From NCBI GenBank assembly GCA_022578605.1, contig MU394118.1, positions 124,001-188,000 of the forward strand: a stretch of 64,000 bases of DNA. Reading direction: 5' to 3'. The position numbers were made by a program, and so were the translations under genes. Under the pieces are notes generated by a model. The model was not told the DNA's origin. It worked only from the letters and a program-made list of their open reading frames with translations, and ran no database searches. Source of the stretch: Camillea tinctor (lineage: Eukaryota; Ascomycota; Sordariomycetes; Xylariales; Xylariaceae). Of the stretch, positions 12,914 to 24,481 are shown in pieces; within the stretch, counting starts at the first letter, position 1, and every line of letters begins with the position of its first letter.

Positions 12914-13015
12914 TCGAGCTGCTACAAAGCCTGCTAAGTATCCTGTACAAACCAGTAGATTAGTTCCACGACAAAAAGGGAATCTCGGGGACGAAGATAA
13001 TAATAAAAAAGACAA

Positions 13016-13045
13016 GACAGGACAGGACAGGACAGGACAGGACAA
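13016..13045. repeat. GACAG pentanucleotide microsatellite
   Basis: Five to six tandem GACAG units with a GACAA end unit, about 100 bp from the poly-A tract. Confidence 0.85.
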
Positions 13046-14832
13046 GGCTTGCTCCAACATACACACGGTAATACATAATAGGTAGTGTAGATGGCAGGAT
13101 TGGAAGGAAGGGCTGCGTATGCAGAAAGCTGGAAGGGAACCTTCGCAATTGGCCTCGTGATGCAAATGACGACAACATACATACCTTCCTAGGACAGCTG
13201 TTAGGTAGTAGCTGATGGTGAGGTAGGTACGGTACGTGAATACGGTTTGCATACATACACTGGTTAAGACGGTAACAGGCCATAAATGCAGCGCAAACTC
13301 GGGAAAGCGCTAGGACAAGAGCTAGGGCGGTGGCAGCGGTTAGGTGCATTCTTTAGTGGAAGTTGCATCAAACCAGCATTTGAGAAATTAAACTTTAATC
13401 ATTCACCATCAATCAACAATGAGTACAATGTAACTTTACTGTTTTTTTACCTGCCTTACTTTTTTAACCTTTTAGTAACACTATGACCAAGAAGCAGACC
13501 CGAAGACCCCAACCCAAAACCCAAGGTCCCAAGACCACACCAAAAACTACAACAGCATCGTCACTTGGGCATTCTTGACATTATAGGTACCCAAAGGTTG
13601 TGCAAATCGATATTTGATATTTTCACCTGACCGCGATTAAAATAGAAAAAAAAAACCACAACCAAACAAAACGAAAACAAAAACCAACATTTGCTCACGA
13701 TCACGATCGGGTATTTTTTGTTCTGGTACCTTGAAGGGACGATAGAAGTAAGGTAGGTAAACAACTTGAAGCAAGAAGAAGAAGCGGAAGACAGCAATCG
13801 AATAACAAACAGCCCCCCTCCGTCATTCTCTATCTAATATTTATACCTAAAGGTTAAGTTAGTTTACTTACCTACCAATGTTGATGCAGGTATACATCAA
13901 TTTTCATTAAGACGACCGAGACAAGCACAAGCACAAGTACAAGAACAAGAACAAGAACAGGAACAAGTAGAACAAGACCAGACGAGACAAGACCTACATA
14001 GCCTACTACATTGGAAGAGGTATGTAGTAGAGTATTCCGGTATTGTCCAGTAACATAACCACCAGCCTCTTCTATCCAGCCTCTCTCCCCTACTTACACC
14101 TACTCCGCTTCTCCTCTTCTCTCTTTCTCCTCCGCGCTTCTGCGATCTGCTCCTGTCTGCGCCTTGCGACTGCGTATGTTCGGTTCCTCTTCCTCCCCTT
14201 ATCACCAACCTCCATCGCCCATCGTCGTCATCAACGCCATCATCACTACCACCACTATTCATCATCACCATCGTCATCGTTATCATCCATTTGCTATGCA
14301 CCTGCCAGTTTTCAGCCTCGATTGAATCCATTTCGCGTCTCTTTCGTCCACACTGCTTTTTCTCAGGGCTCCCGTTTGGGTCCTATTCATTGCCCCAACT
14401 ACCATCTAAGCGCGGGAGCCACCGCATCTTACGTAGCCTGTACCTTTCCGACCCCCCTTTGATCTGCCCCTCGATCAGATCCGCGTCTCCATCCATCCTG
14501 TCATCCATCCACACATACCATATCCAAATCCATCCCCTCTCTCGCTATCCACCGGCGCAAATCCCCTATCTCCGTCGATACTGACACCGGCATCTTTATA
14601 AGCACATCACGTCGACGCTTTAGCCATCCGATACTCTCCGTCTCTATCCACTCTCTCCCTGGCTGAGTCCCCTTGTATTAAGGGACTTGAGGAGAGAAGA
14701 AGAAGAAGAAGAGGAAGAGGAAGAGAGTGGAATAAAACAGAGGATTAGAGCAGGGTCAACGCCACATATAAGCAACGAAAAAAAAAAGAAAATAAAACGA
14801 AAAGAAAACGAAAAAGAAAAAGAAAATAAAAC

Positions 14833-17365
14833 ATGCGACCCCCGGCCCCCTCCCTCGATGTCATCGCCGCCCGAAACTCGGCAACAGCTGCTGCCGCCGC
14901 TGCTTCGGCTCCGAACCCCCCTACAGTCATCATGAGCGAGGAATCCCGGGATTCACGATCTTCCTCGTCAACCAACTCCCCCGCCCCCGCCGATAATGAG
15001 GAGTCGGATTTCTTCCTTGCGACGAATGATTCCCAGTCCTCGCTGGGCGTCGTGCCCAACCTGCAAGATATGCAGGTTACCGATCCCGAATGCCTGCCCA
15101 CCGTTGCTGCTCTCCCCAGCGAGATTCTCATTAGCATATTCTCCCGCCTGAGCAATCCCGCCGACCTCCTGAACTCCATGCTCACCTGCAAGAGATGGGC
15201 GCGCAATGTCGTTGAGATCCTCTGGCACCGCCCTACCTGCAGCACCTGGGAGAAGCATTCGGCTATCTGCAATACCCTCGGCCTTGAACAGCCCTTTTTT
15301 ACCTACACTGAGTTTATCAAGCGTTTGAACCTATCTGCGCTGGCCGATGATGTGAACGACGGGAGTGTCATGCCTTTGGCCGTCTGCACTCGTGTTGAAC
15401 GCCTTACTTTGGCCAACTGCAAAGGCTTGACCGATTCCGGTCTGATACCCCTGGTTAGAAGCAACCACCATCTTCTCGCACTAGACATCTCGGGCGATAA
15501 CAACATCACGGAATCGACCATTATCACCATCGCCGAAAACTGTCGGAGGCTCCAAGGCTTAAATATATCAGGATGCAAGAATATCTCGAATGAAAGCCTG
15601 GTTCAACTTGCCGAAAATTGCAAGTATATTAAACGAGTACGTTTTTGTCTTTACTTCTCCCCCCCCTTTCTTCCCTTCACATTCCGAATTAGCCTATGTA
15701 GTCGTCGGTGCCGCATCTGTGGCCGGGCTAGGAACAAGGAAGACTTTGCGATACTAATCATTGTGTCAATATGAATAGCTCAAACTAAACGACTGTGAAC
15801 AACTGAATGATAACGCCGTTGTCGCCTTTGCGTACCACTGCCCCAACATTCTTGAGATTGATCTCCATCAGTGTACGAGCATTGGCAATGAGCCTGTCAC
15901 GGCACTCCTTGCTCGAGGGCAGTCTCTTCGCGAATTGCGCCTGGCTAATTGCGACTTGATCGACGACGCCGCTTTCTTGACTTTGCCCTCCCACAAGATC
16001 TACGAACACCTGCGCATCCTGGACCTAACGTCGTGTGCTCGCCTAACGGATCGAGCTGTTGAGAAGATTATCGACGTCGCCCCGAGATTACGGAACCTCG
16101 TTCTGGCCAAGTGCGGTAATATCACCAACGCTGCCGTCTACGCTATATCACGCTTGGGTAAGAACCTGCACTATGTGCACCTGGGACACTGTCGCCATAT
16201 CACCGACGACGCGGTTAAGCACCTTGTGCAATGTTGTAACCGCATTCGTTATATTGATCTCGGCTGCTGCACCCACCTTACCGATGATTCCGTTATGCGT
16301 CTGGCGACACTACCTAAGCTCAAGAGAATCGGGTTGGTCAAATGCAACAATATTACCGATGAGAGCATGTACGCGCTCGCCAAGGCTAATAGCAGAATGA
16401 AGACCCGTCGCGATGCTGCCAACAGTATAACGCCGGGTCATGAACACCACTCTAGCAGTTTGGAGCGAGTACATCTTAGCTACTGCACTAATCTCACTCT
16501 ACCGGTACGATTGAGCGTAATGTCTTTGTAGATGCTTTGAGAATACTAACACTGCTCATAGAGTATCATCAGGCTCCTGAACTGTTGTCCCAAACTCACC
16601 CACCTTAGTTTGACTGGTGTTCCTGCATTCCTCCGGGATGATTTGGAAAGTTTCTGTCGCGAGGCACCTTCGGGCATGTATTCTCCTAAGCTATCTGCTT
16701 TGCCCATCATCCACTAACGTTTACCCCCTCTAGACTTTACTGAACACCAGCGAGCAGTATTCTGTGTGTTTTCCGGAAACGGTGTTGTTGGCCTCCGGCG
16801 TTATCTAAGCTCGAGAGAGGAGTTTGCTGAGTATCACGAAGCACGCCCATCCTTTACGCGACGGATTCCCCCTCCCCCTCCTAATGGTGGCCCGGTTCCT
16901 GTACCTATGGCGGATATGGACAATTTCGAGGATGTCGACGGTGGCGAGGACGACGACATGGGTGATGGTAGTGAGATCGCCCTTGACAATGGTGCACCCG
17001 GGGGCGCCGATGACCTGATGCCCACTCTGCCGCCGCTGCCACCGCCCCAACTCTTGGGAATGGCTTTCCCTCACTCTCACCCGCCTACTTTACCCAGCTT
17101 GCATACCGTAATGCACCATACTAATCCTTTCAGCACGCCAAGTAATGGGACCCCCGAGAGTCAGGGGGTGGTTCCGGTAGCCGCACCCAATACACAATCG
17201 CCCACTGGCCTAGAAAATATTGCTCTCACCAATTCAGCGGCCAATGTACCGGGCCCGAGCACGGCAGGATCAGCTCTCTTTGGTAACCAGAGCGCGAATG
17301 CAGGACCTAGTACAGCTTCGATGCAAGCGCGTTTTTCGGATCAGAACGACACTGAAAGACCATAG
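14833..17365 (+). CDS. grrA: GRR1-type F-box/LRR subunit of an SCF ubiquitin ligase
   Basis: Four exons: 14833-15636, 15779-16504, 16562-16673, 16734-17365 (757 aa). F-box proteins of this type recruit substrates to the SCF E3 ligase; GRR1 orthologues act in nutrient signalling, cyclin turnover and, in Aspergillus, meiosis. The N-terminus is Ser/Ala-rich; the F-box is at about residues 90-135 (LPSEILISIFSRLSN). Leucine-rich repeats of the Cys-containing AMN1 type fill residues 165-560 (LTLANCKGLTD, LNISGCKNIS, LDLTSCARLTD, VHLGHCRHITDD). FCREAPS joins FTEHQRAVFCVFSG after the last intron. The tail is acidic and Pro/Ser-rich. The last intron keeps frame only with a GC donor (16674-16733); the GT at 16678 would lead to a stop. 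A second in-frame ATG at 14932 is an alternative start. Confidence 0.9.
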
Positions 17366-20300
17366 ACCCAGGGTCCTGATTAACTAATCTTGGCGGACCA
17401 AGGGGTTTGCCCCTGGCTCGCTAAGGATATCATCCCGTACTGCAACCGTCTGTTCAGTTTTCAAGTCTTACATATATGCCATCGCATCCCTGCCGGAGCT
17501 CTTGCTGGAGAATTGCGCAAAGCCCTTTAGGACTTTCCTGCATTTGGCAAGACTGGATCTCTGAGTCATACCACTAAGCTAGGCGGAGTGCACTGGGTAA
17601 ATAGGTTGACAGACTGGGAACCTGCTTTAATTTAGCTTGCAGCTACTGACGCTGGAGCAGCTCTGTGGAGTTGTCGGCATTGATATTCAACAAATGGTCA
17701 GCTTGTATGTGACTGCATCAGTCATGCGCTTTGGGTCATAGGAAGGGTGCAACCCATTAGACAGCGAGAAAATGGTTTCTCAAGATTCTAGAGACAAGAC
17801 ACATCATTGTCAATGCATATTTTGTGTGTGAGTAACTCACACAGGCATATCTGTTGGGGAGGGAGTTGGGTGGTTTCTAGAGTTACGAAGAATATGAAGG
17901 TGGCAAAAATGGGAGTTTTTGAGACCGAGTTGTGCGGGTTTCACCACCCATGATGCAAAGGTAGAAGATACCCCCTTCGAGAGACTGTAAGGAATAGGAT
18001 GATAAAAAAAACTCTCAATAAGCAACGCGATGACTATTGGACTTTTCACTTGGCTGTTGTGTTCTTTGATCTGGACTGCGTCCTGGGAGAAAATAGGGGT
18101 GTGAATTGATAATATTAGAAAAGGCCACGCATCATCATTGCAGGGACGGATACAAAATATCTCGAGGGCTTTTTTTTCTGGGTTGTTTTTGCTTTTTTGC
18201 AAATAAATTCACTTCTATTTGATTGATGTTTGGATTTGACTTTTGATCATCCGAGATATGTTGGCTTATGAATGGTATCTGTGTTGTGATATGTTGACGA
18301 GCCAGCTACACTACAAGTTTAGGAGGTAAGTATCAGGTCACTGGTTAAGGGGTGGCTGGGTACCCTTAAGGCCTTGTTTGAAGATCACACGATTCCTAAG
18401 GTTAACTGCCTAGGTACTTCTGCTACTGCGTTACTCCTACATGAATACCTAGGGCAGTTTGTTTCCCCTATTCCTAGATGAGATTTGCCCTTTGGGGTAG
18501 AGAACCAAGAGTTGAAGAACCACCCTTCCCCTTTTCCATCTTTCATCCCTATATATACTTTTGTTCTCATCTTCCCCTGTTTCTGCTGTGTAGGTTCCTC
18601 ATCCCCACCAGAAGATAGCCTCATTGAATCTCCATCGGTCCTGTTCCAGCAGGACGCGCATATGCTGGAAAAGGGATATAACGTATAGTCAGTGGATGGA
18701 ATGAGTGTGTATATGTGTCTGTGTCCGCGTTTCACTGGTAGCAGGCTGGTACGGCGGTGGATTCTTGTTTTTACTTCTCACGCGGGACTTCCCCCCCCCC
18801 CCCCCCTCTGTTTATCCTTCTCCTTTCCGGCCTGGCTTCGGTGGCCGGTTGATCGAACAGGGTTGACGTGCTCATGCTAGAGGCGGGAGCAGGAGCGGGA
18901 GCGGGTTGGAATTGGAACCGCAGCCCGGGGAGGACGTTGGTGTTTTATTAAGAAAGGTGGAAAGGGGGAGGGAATGTGAAGTCTGGGGCTTTTACGACTT
19001 AAGAAAAGAAACCACCACTGAAGCGTACGATGAGAGGGGATATAACATTGATTAGGGGTAGGAGGAGGGCTGTCTCCTTAGACTCAATGGGTAGCTCTCT
19101 GGATCAAAGTACTTCTTGGGCTTATCCTCATGATCTCCAAGTCGAAGACTTCTTATCTTTAAATTCGTAGTCCGTCCTTTCCCCTTGTTAGAGGTGATAG
19201 GTCATAAGGTCCATGAAGTAAAGATAGGGTTTCTATAGCAATAGTGTTGGACGTAATTGTAGTTCTAGTTCTTCGCCTAAGAACGACATGATTATCTAAG
19301 TTATTTCAGATCTCTCCTGATACCCTATTCCTCACCTCTCACTAGGAGAGTAGACTGTATACTTGAAGAAACAATGGTTGAGTCGTGGCTGAGATGTACC
19401 TTTGAATATTCTAAAGACGCGCATATCATAATGGGGTTGGGCAACTAACTATACCAAGTGCTCAAAAGCTTCTCACGATGGCCCAGCAGTTATTGCGTTC
19501 TAATTCTATATTATAAATGTCACCTCCTGGCTGGGTCGTAACAGCTCCAGGTCGAAAGGCTTTCCAATGTCTAGTATGTAGGACATCCCGAAGAGAATCA
19601 TGAGTAACACCTATCCCCCTTCATCCATGGAAATACTCCTAAGCTCTATATCCCTGTGACTTCTTGCTATTGGATCTCGAGTTTCTAGACTTTGCAACCT
19701 CTGGTGTTACCTTTTCGTTGGCTAGTTAGTCAAATCGACGATGTGTGGAGAATCGTCAAGCCCTTGGCCTTCAGCTGTCACCTTTGCCGGGTTCCGAGAG
19801 TAGAGAGAGCCTGACCACTGCCTAGAATGTCCTATCTAGCCTTGCGTTTTCCTATACGCGCAGGACAGCCGCCCTGTGAGACTTGGCCCACGTTAGACAA
19901 GGCTCGTGTGCATGCTCTTGTACGCCTGGTTAGTTAGATATAAGTATACCAATGGATGGATAAGTGAATGTGCCGAGAGAGAGAATCGAGTTCTATCACA
20001 CACATGGTCCTCAAGTGCTACTTTGGCAGTATGACAGTGCTCCTCCAAGGTGTTGGTGATACAGATGGAAAACCCCCTTTCAACAAGCCCCCTTCTCCAT
20101 CGAACCTTCAGTGGCTTTTTTTTTTGTATGGTAATTGAATATCGGTACCATGACCGCCTCAATATGATATTCTGAGTGGCCTAACGTAGTGAGTTTCTGT
20201 TCTCGATATACGCGCGGTAAATGGATGCTGGTTTGAAAAATGGCCTATTTCAAAGCCGGAGTATCTTGTCAAGGCTACGCACCTAGGTACGGAGTTTTGC

Positions 20301-23300
20301 CACACCGCATCGACATCCAGTCTCATACCGTTGAGGCTATTTTTAATTCAAAGCTTGAAAGCCCTTGTGAGCATGTGATAGATGCCACGGGCGTAAAATG
20401 ACGTATAACCTGGGCAGCTGGGCGGAGTGAAGTTCAGGTGCGTCTGTTCCAAAACGTTTTAGTTACTATCTTCCGTCCCCCATCCATCAATCCTAACCCA
20501 TACAAACATGATAAGTCATATGACTCCCGCACCTAGCCGCCGGTCTTGTTTATCTCGGCGCTACTTCTGCTTTACCTTGTTTCTTGCTTGTAAGTACTTT
20601 TCCTACCGTCTTGCTATTTGCTAACGCTTGAAGCTTACCATGTCACTAGCTAGGCGGGTTGGTGCCGGATTTCCCCCTTGTAGCAGTGGAGCCTAGAACC
20701 ATGACGAGACCAAGGAAGAGAGCAGGCTTGGACGTACCGCCTACGTTGCTAGGTAGGTATTTAGTATGTAGCGACGGCACTCCTCTAGATTGTAGGTTTT
20801 CAGTAGGAGATACATAAAATAAATGACGAAGTTATAGTAAAGATTTCTCCTTTCTTGTTCCGGGACAACCGACGAAGACGTCTGGACCATCATGGAGGTT
20901 CTTTAAGATGGACGACGACGCCCGTGCGATAGCCACACTCACCGAATAGTTGTAGATAACTAAGTAGAATGGTCAAGCAACAAACGCAGCTGAGCTTACG
21001 ACACTCTCACGTCAATAGGGAAATCCAGAATACTAGTGTGTAGGGAAGGGGAACATCATATAACCTACCTAATTACAACCAGTCTCGTCTAGAATGTGGA
21101 ATCCGGAACTTGTAACGCAGCTTTTAGCGGATGACGATTGGGCGCCACGAATGTTTGGGCACGGGGCGCTGCTTGGCGACTAGACCTATTATTTACGATG
21201 GCGCCGCCATCCTTCGTCATCCCCGGAACCCCAGACCGACGGACAGTACAAGCATTTCTCCTCCTTTCCTGTACTGATTACTTGGTGTAGGTAGAGGGGA
21301 GGGATTTACATAGGCTACATATACTAGCAAGTAATTGTTCGGCTGTATTCACACACACACGTTCTCTCTTGCGGGGGATTCAAGAGGGGAGAAAAATCGC
21401 TCGCTTTGATTCCATAAGTCAAGACAAGGATCCTTTTCCTTTTTTTTTTTTGGAGGTTATTTTCCTACAATTCTTTCGAAGTGGAGCCGAAAGTTGCAGA
21501 AAATCCTGGTGCCATGCGCTTACCGCCAAGTAGGATTAACGATGTTTCCCATGTGCAACATACAATAATAATAACAATAATAATAACAATAGGAACAATA
21601 TGCTATAGGTATAGTGTGTCTGGTATAACATAGTGAAGGCGTACGAGTGTTCAAGGGAAAAAAAAAACCCCTAACCATAGACTGTACCGCCTACTAATGA
21701 ATCATTCTCATTCCCCAGAGAAAGGAGGAAGGGGAAAAGGAAACTAATTTAGAGCAATAAAGCGTTGTAGTATGCCGGCCGCTTGGGGGGCTTGTTCTAC
21801 TGTCGGCACTACTAGTGTAGATAGCGGGAGATTATGTGCCTATTCACAGCCTCCCCCATATTATTCTTCGCATATTCGCCGAAAACTTGGCTGTGCCGGG
21901 CTTCTCCGCACGAGGCTTATTTGCTATGTGGATTTGCTTCACTTGTTCTCGATTGAAATATGTTAGTGTAAATATCTAGGGTAGATAAATGACCTCCGTA
22001 TTTATTATAGCATTACACATATTTGTGGTGTGTAAACGGATGAGATATACCTAGGAAAGCAAAATATATAAAGGGTCAAAGTATTACCTAAGTGATCCCC
22101 ATTGCTGGATCCTGTAAGGGTCGGGGATATTGTTGATACTAGGTAATCCCTCTTACTTAATTAGTTGCTGATCGCTGCCAGATAATGAACACAAACATAT
22201 AGCCTACATTATTATAGGCCCCTACATTGTGTATTGATTCTGGGCAGCTTATACTTCCTAATCTCGATGCCCATATCCCTCTTTTTGTACTACTTCAGAC
22301 CTAAGCACACATCCTCATAATCATCATATGACAGTAAAGTATCGATTAAATGGATTTCCTTGACTCGACAAGGCAGAAAGCCAAGGATGACCGGGGTTTA
22401 GAAGCAGGCCGCTTTAAGTCGAGTCACGTGTGGGAACTTGAGAAACTTGTTCACCGAGTCGAAAAGGAAGAGAAGAAAAAAAGAAGTGGGCGGAGGAATC
22501 CGACTAATAAGATACGGGTTGGGGGGTGGATTTTTTCCCCCTGGGGGAACTGGAGACTGGAGATACGGGGTTGGCTCCAATGAATAACCTTGATCGACCT
22601 TGGGGCTAGACCCATGGGTCTTTCAGAACCACAAATTTTTTCTCTCGGACACCAACCTCAAGATAGGGAATTAGACCGAATCGTCCTGGTCTCTGGTATG
22701 CATTGGGGAACATGCGTGTGGCCAGTCAGCAGCTAGTATTCGACTCTAGCCAACCATTACGTAGAAGTCGACAGCTTTCCAAGATTCGCCTCGAGGCGGG
22801 AGGTCAGCAATGAAAGCCTACTGCCTACCTAAGCGATCTTTTTTCTCTTTTACCAGATGCAAAAGGAATCCTTCCGGCGTGGCGGCGTGGGTTTTTCTCC
22901 CAACCGATCTAGGTGATCATCATTGCGTTCGTTCACGATCTAGAGTCAGGTAGTCAGTCATATAAGTATAACGCGATGTGGCGTGGGCGGAGAAGGGGTA
23001 AAAGCAGATCAAAGGCTTTTTTTTTCATCTGGAGTAGATCTATATAAATATTTTATACAGCCTTATATGTAACCTAGTTGGGGTATTGTCTAACCTGGAT
23101 GCATTTCGCCTCATAAGTATGAGCGAGGGCTCGAACAACACAAGCCCGTTGACGGATGTCGTGCCATTACCTTAGGCCCCACCGACCACGAACCGTCCAA
23201 CCGTCCTCCGTATGTAACAACAAGCTCGACCCTCGACTCAACGTGCTTTTGTTTTCTCATGGGTCCCACCCCATTGTCTTCTGGCCAAGGAAAGCGAGGT

Positions 23301-23439
23301 AGTGGAGATCGACTTGGCAAGCCCATGCCATGCCCTTTGTATGCTATGCTTTCGACCATCGGCCTGGGCAAATGCCCAGGCTTTGCCACAGCCGGTGGTT
23401 AGAGTTAGGTGCAGGTTTGGCCATGTCTGGATATCGCAC
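17366..23439. other. 6-kb region without recognised genes
   Basis: Downstream of the F-box gene. Only short frames lacking family likeness, a 16-C tract at 18791-18806, AAT/AAC microsatellite near 21564-21598 and scattered TAGGTA strings. The first several hundred bases probably include the F-box 3' UTR. I cannot support a gene here. Confidence 0.55.
18791..18806. repeat. poly-C tract
   Basis: Sixteen consecutive C residues in intergenic DNA. Confidence 0.85.
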
Positions 23440-23972
23440 CGGAATGCCTATTGTGACGGTAGGTTGATACTATTGTGCCGGTACGCCACACATTTGCCAC
23501 ACACTAAGCTTAAAAACATCTAGTCAGCCTTGGTACACTGCCACGGGTACATGTGCCCCCTAAATGGAAGTACCTTTTCTATCTCACGGTCGCAAGGTAA
23601 GGTACCGTAGCTGGCTAAAGATATCTTGCGGTCGCAGCCGCAACGCAATTGCATTTGCAATGGTGGTCAAAATGGATTAAAATCTTTAAATCCATTTGCA
23701 TTTAAAAAAAAAAAAAAAAAAAAAAAAAGCTTTTAAAATGCAAATGCATTGCAGTTGCAATGTGTTGCAAAATTGAATTCAATTGAATAGCGACAGCTGA
23801 ATTTAACTTTGCGACCGTGAAATAAAAAAGGTACTTTTATTTAAAAAGCGCATGTGCCTGTAGCAGTGTACCAAGGCTAACTAGATGTCTTTAGGCTTAG
23901 TGTGTGGCGAATGTGTGGCGTACCGTCACATTAGTATCAACCTACCGTCACAATAGGCACTCCGTATCGCAC
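23432..23972. mobile_element. non-autonomous TIR transposon (MITE-like) with 8-bp target duplication
   Basis: The element spans 23440-23964 (525 bp) and is flanked by identical 8-bp copies TATCGCAC at 23432-23439 and 23965-23972. Its arms, 23440-23595 and 23809-23964, are inverted repeats of about 156 bp that align without gaps and begin CGGARTGCCTATTGTGACGG. By my count they differ at 19 places, 17 of them transitions. The core has a second nested inverted repeat built on ATTTGCATTT and a run of 25 A at 23704-23728. There is no transposase frame, so it would depend on a partner in trans. An 8-bp duplication fits the hAT, P or Merlin groups, while arms this long are more like Mutator-type elements; the superfamily is left open. 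Confidence 0.85.
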
Positions 23973-24481
23973 ACGCAGATCTCCGTAGAAGGAGGCATCC
24001 TTCGCGTGGTTTGCTAGGTAAGGTAGACAGCGGTGGATACTGCTTTTCTCATATTGTAACATCTTGATGGGTCTCCTATTCCTCTTTGTTGAAAAGTTGG
24101 TGGGGTGGCTCTCTCCATGGGGTTAACCATGAGGCTTGTCTGGGGTTACTTTGTGGGCTGGATTGGGATCTTCAGTCTCTTCCTAGTTAGTAGCTAGGGT
24201 TAGCTGGGTGTACGTTATGTACATACATTGCGTATGTACTTGTATTATATAAGGCATACCTTATGATAATATAAGACTCGTGTGGTGCCGCCTTAGATCG
24301 TTCCCAGTCCTGCGGTGCTCTTCTTATAGTTTTCTCACCCTCGCCCGCCTTTTCTTGGGGTATAGTCGCAAGACTCTTCGTCTTATTGAACCCAGCTTGC
24401 GTCGGCGCTGCTAGATCTCGACATTATCCATACCTATTCCTCAAAAGTTGAAACGCGGTTCATCCGCTACAATCTCTCACC
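23965..24481. promoter_or_regulatory. upstream region of the sugar transporter
   Basis: About 500 bp between the transposon and the transporter start. It presumably holds the transporter promoter; a TATATAAGG-like string lies near 24246. No operator identified. The transposon insertion lies just outside it. Confidence 0.4.

Larger units (their letters stand above)
10947..14832. other. long gene-poor region and GRR1 5' leader
   Basis: About 3.9 kb. It contains simple repeats (A tract at 12882-12911 and GACAG pentamers near 13016-13045), ACAAGA-type low complexity around 13915-13980 and, from about 14085, strongly pyrimidine-rich sequence that is probably the promoter and leader of the F-box gene. 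The purine-rich stretch 14690-14830 just before the start is probably 5' UTR. No protein gene supported. Confidence 0.6.

Noticed and set aside
14687..14935. Apparent upstream ORF overlapping the GRR1 start, with an ATGA overlap at 14932
   Set aside because: The frame begins with TTG, and its first ATG (about 14857) lies downstream of the GRR1 start used here. The overlap matters only if 14932 is the true start.
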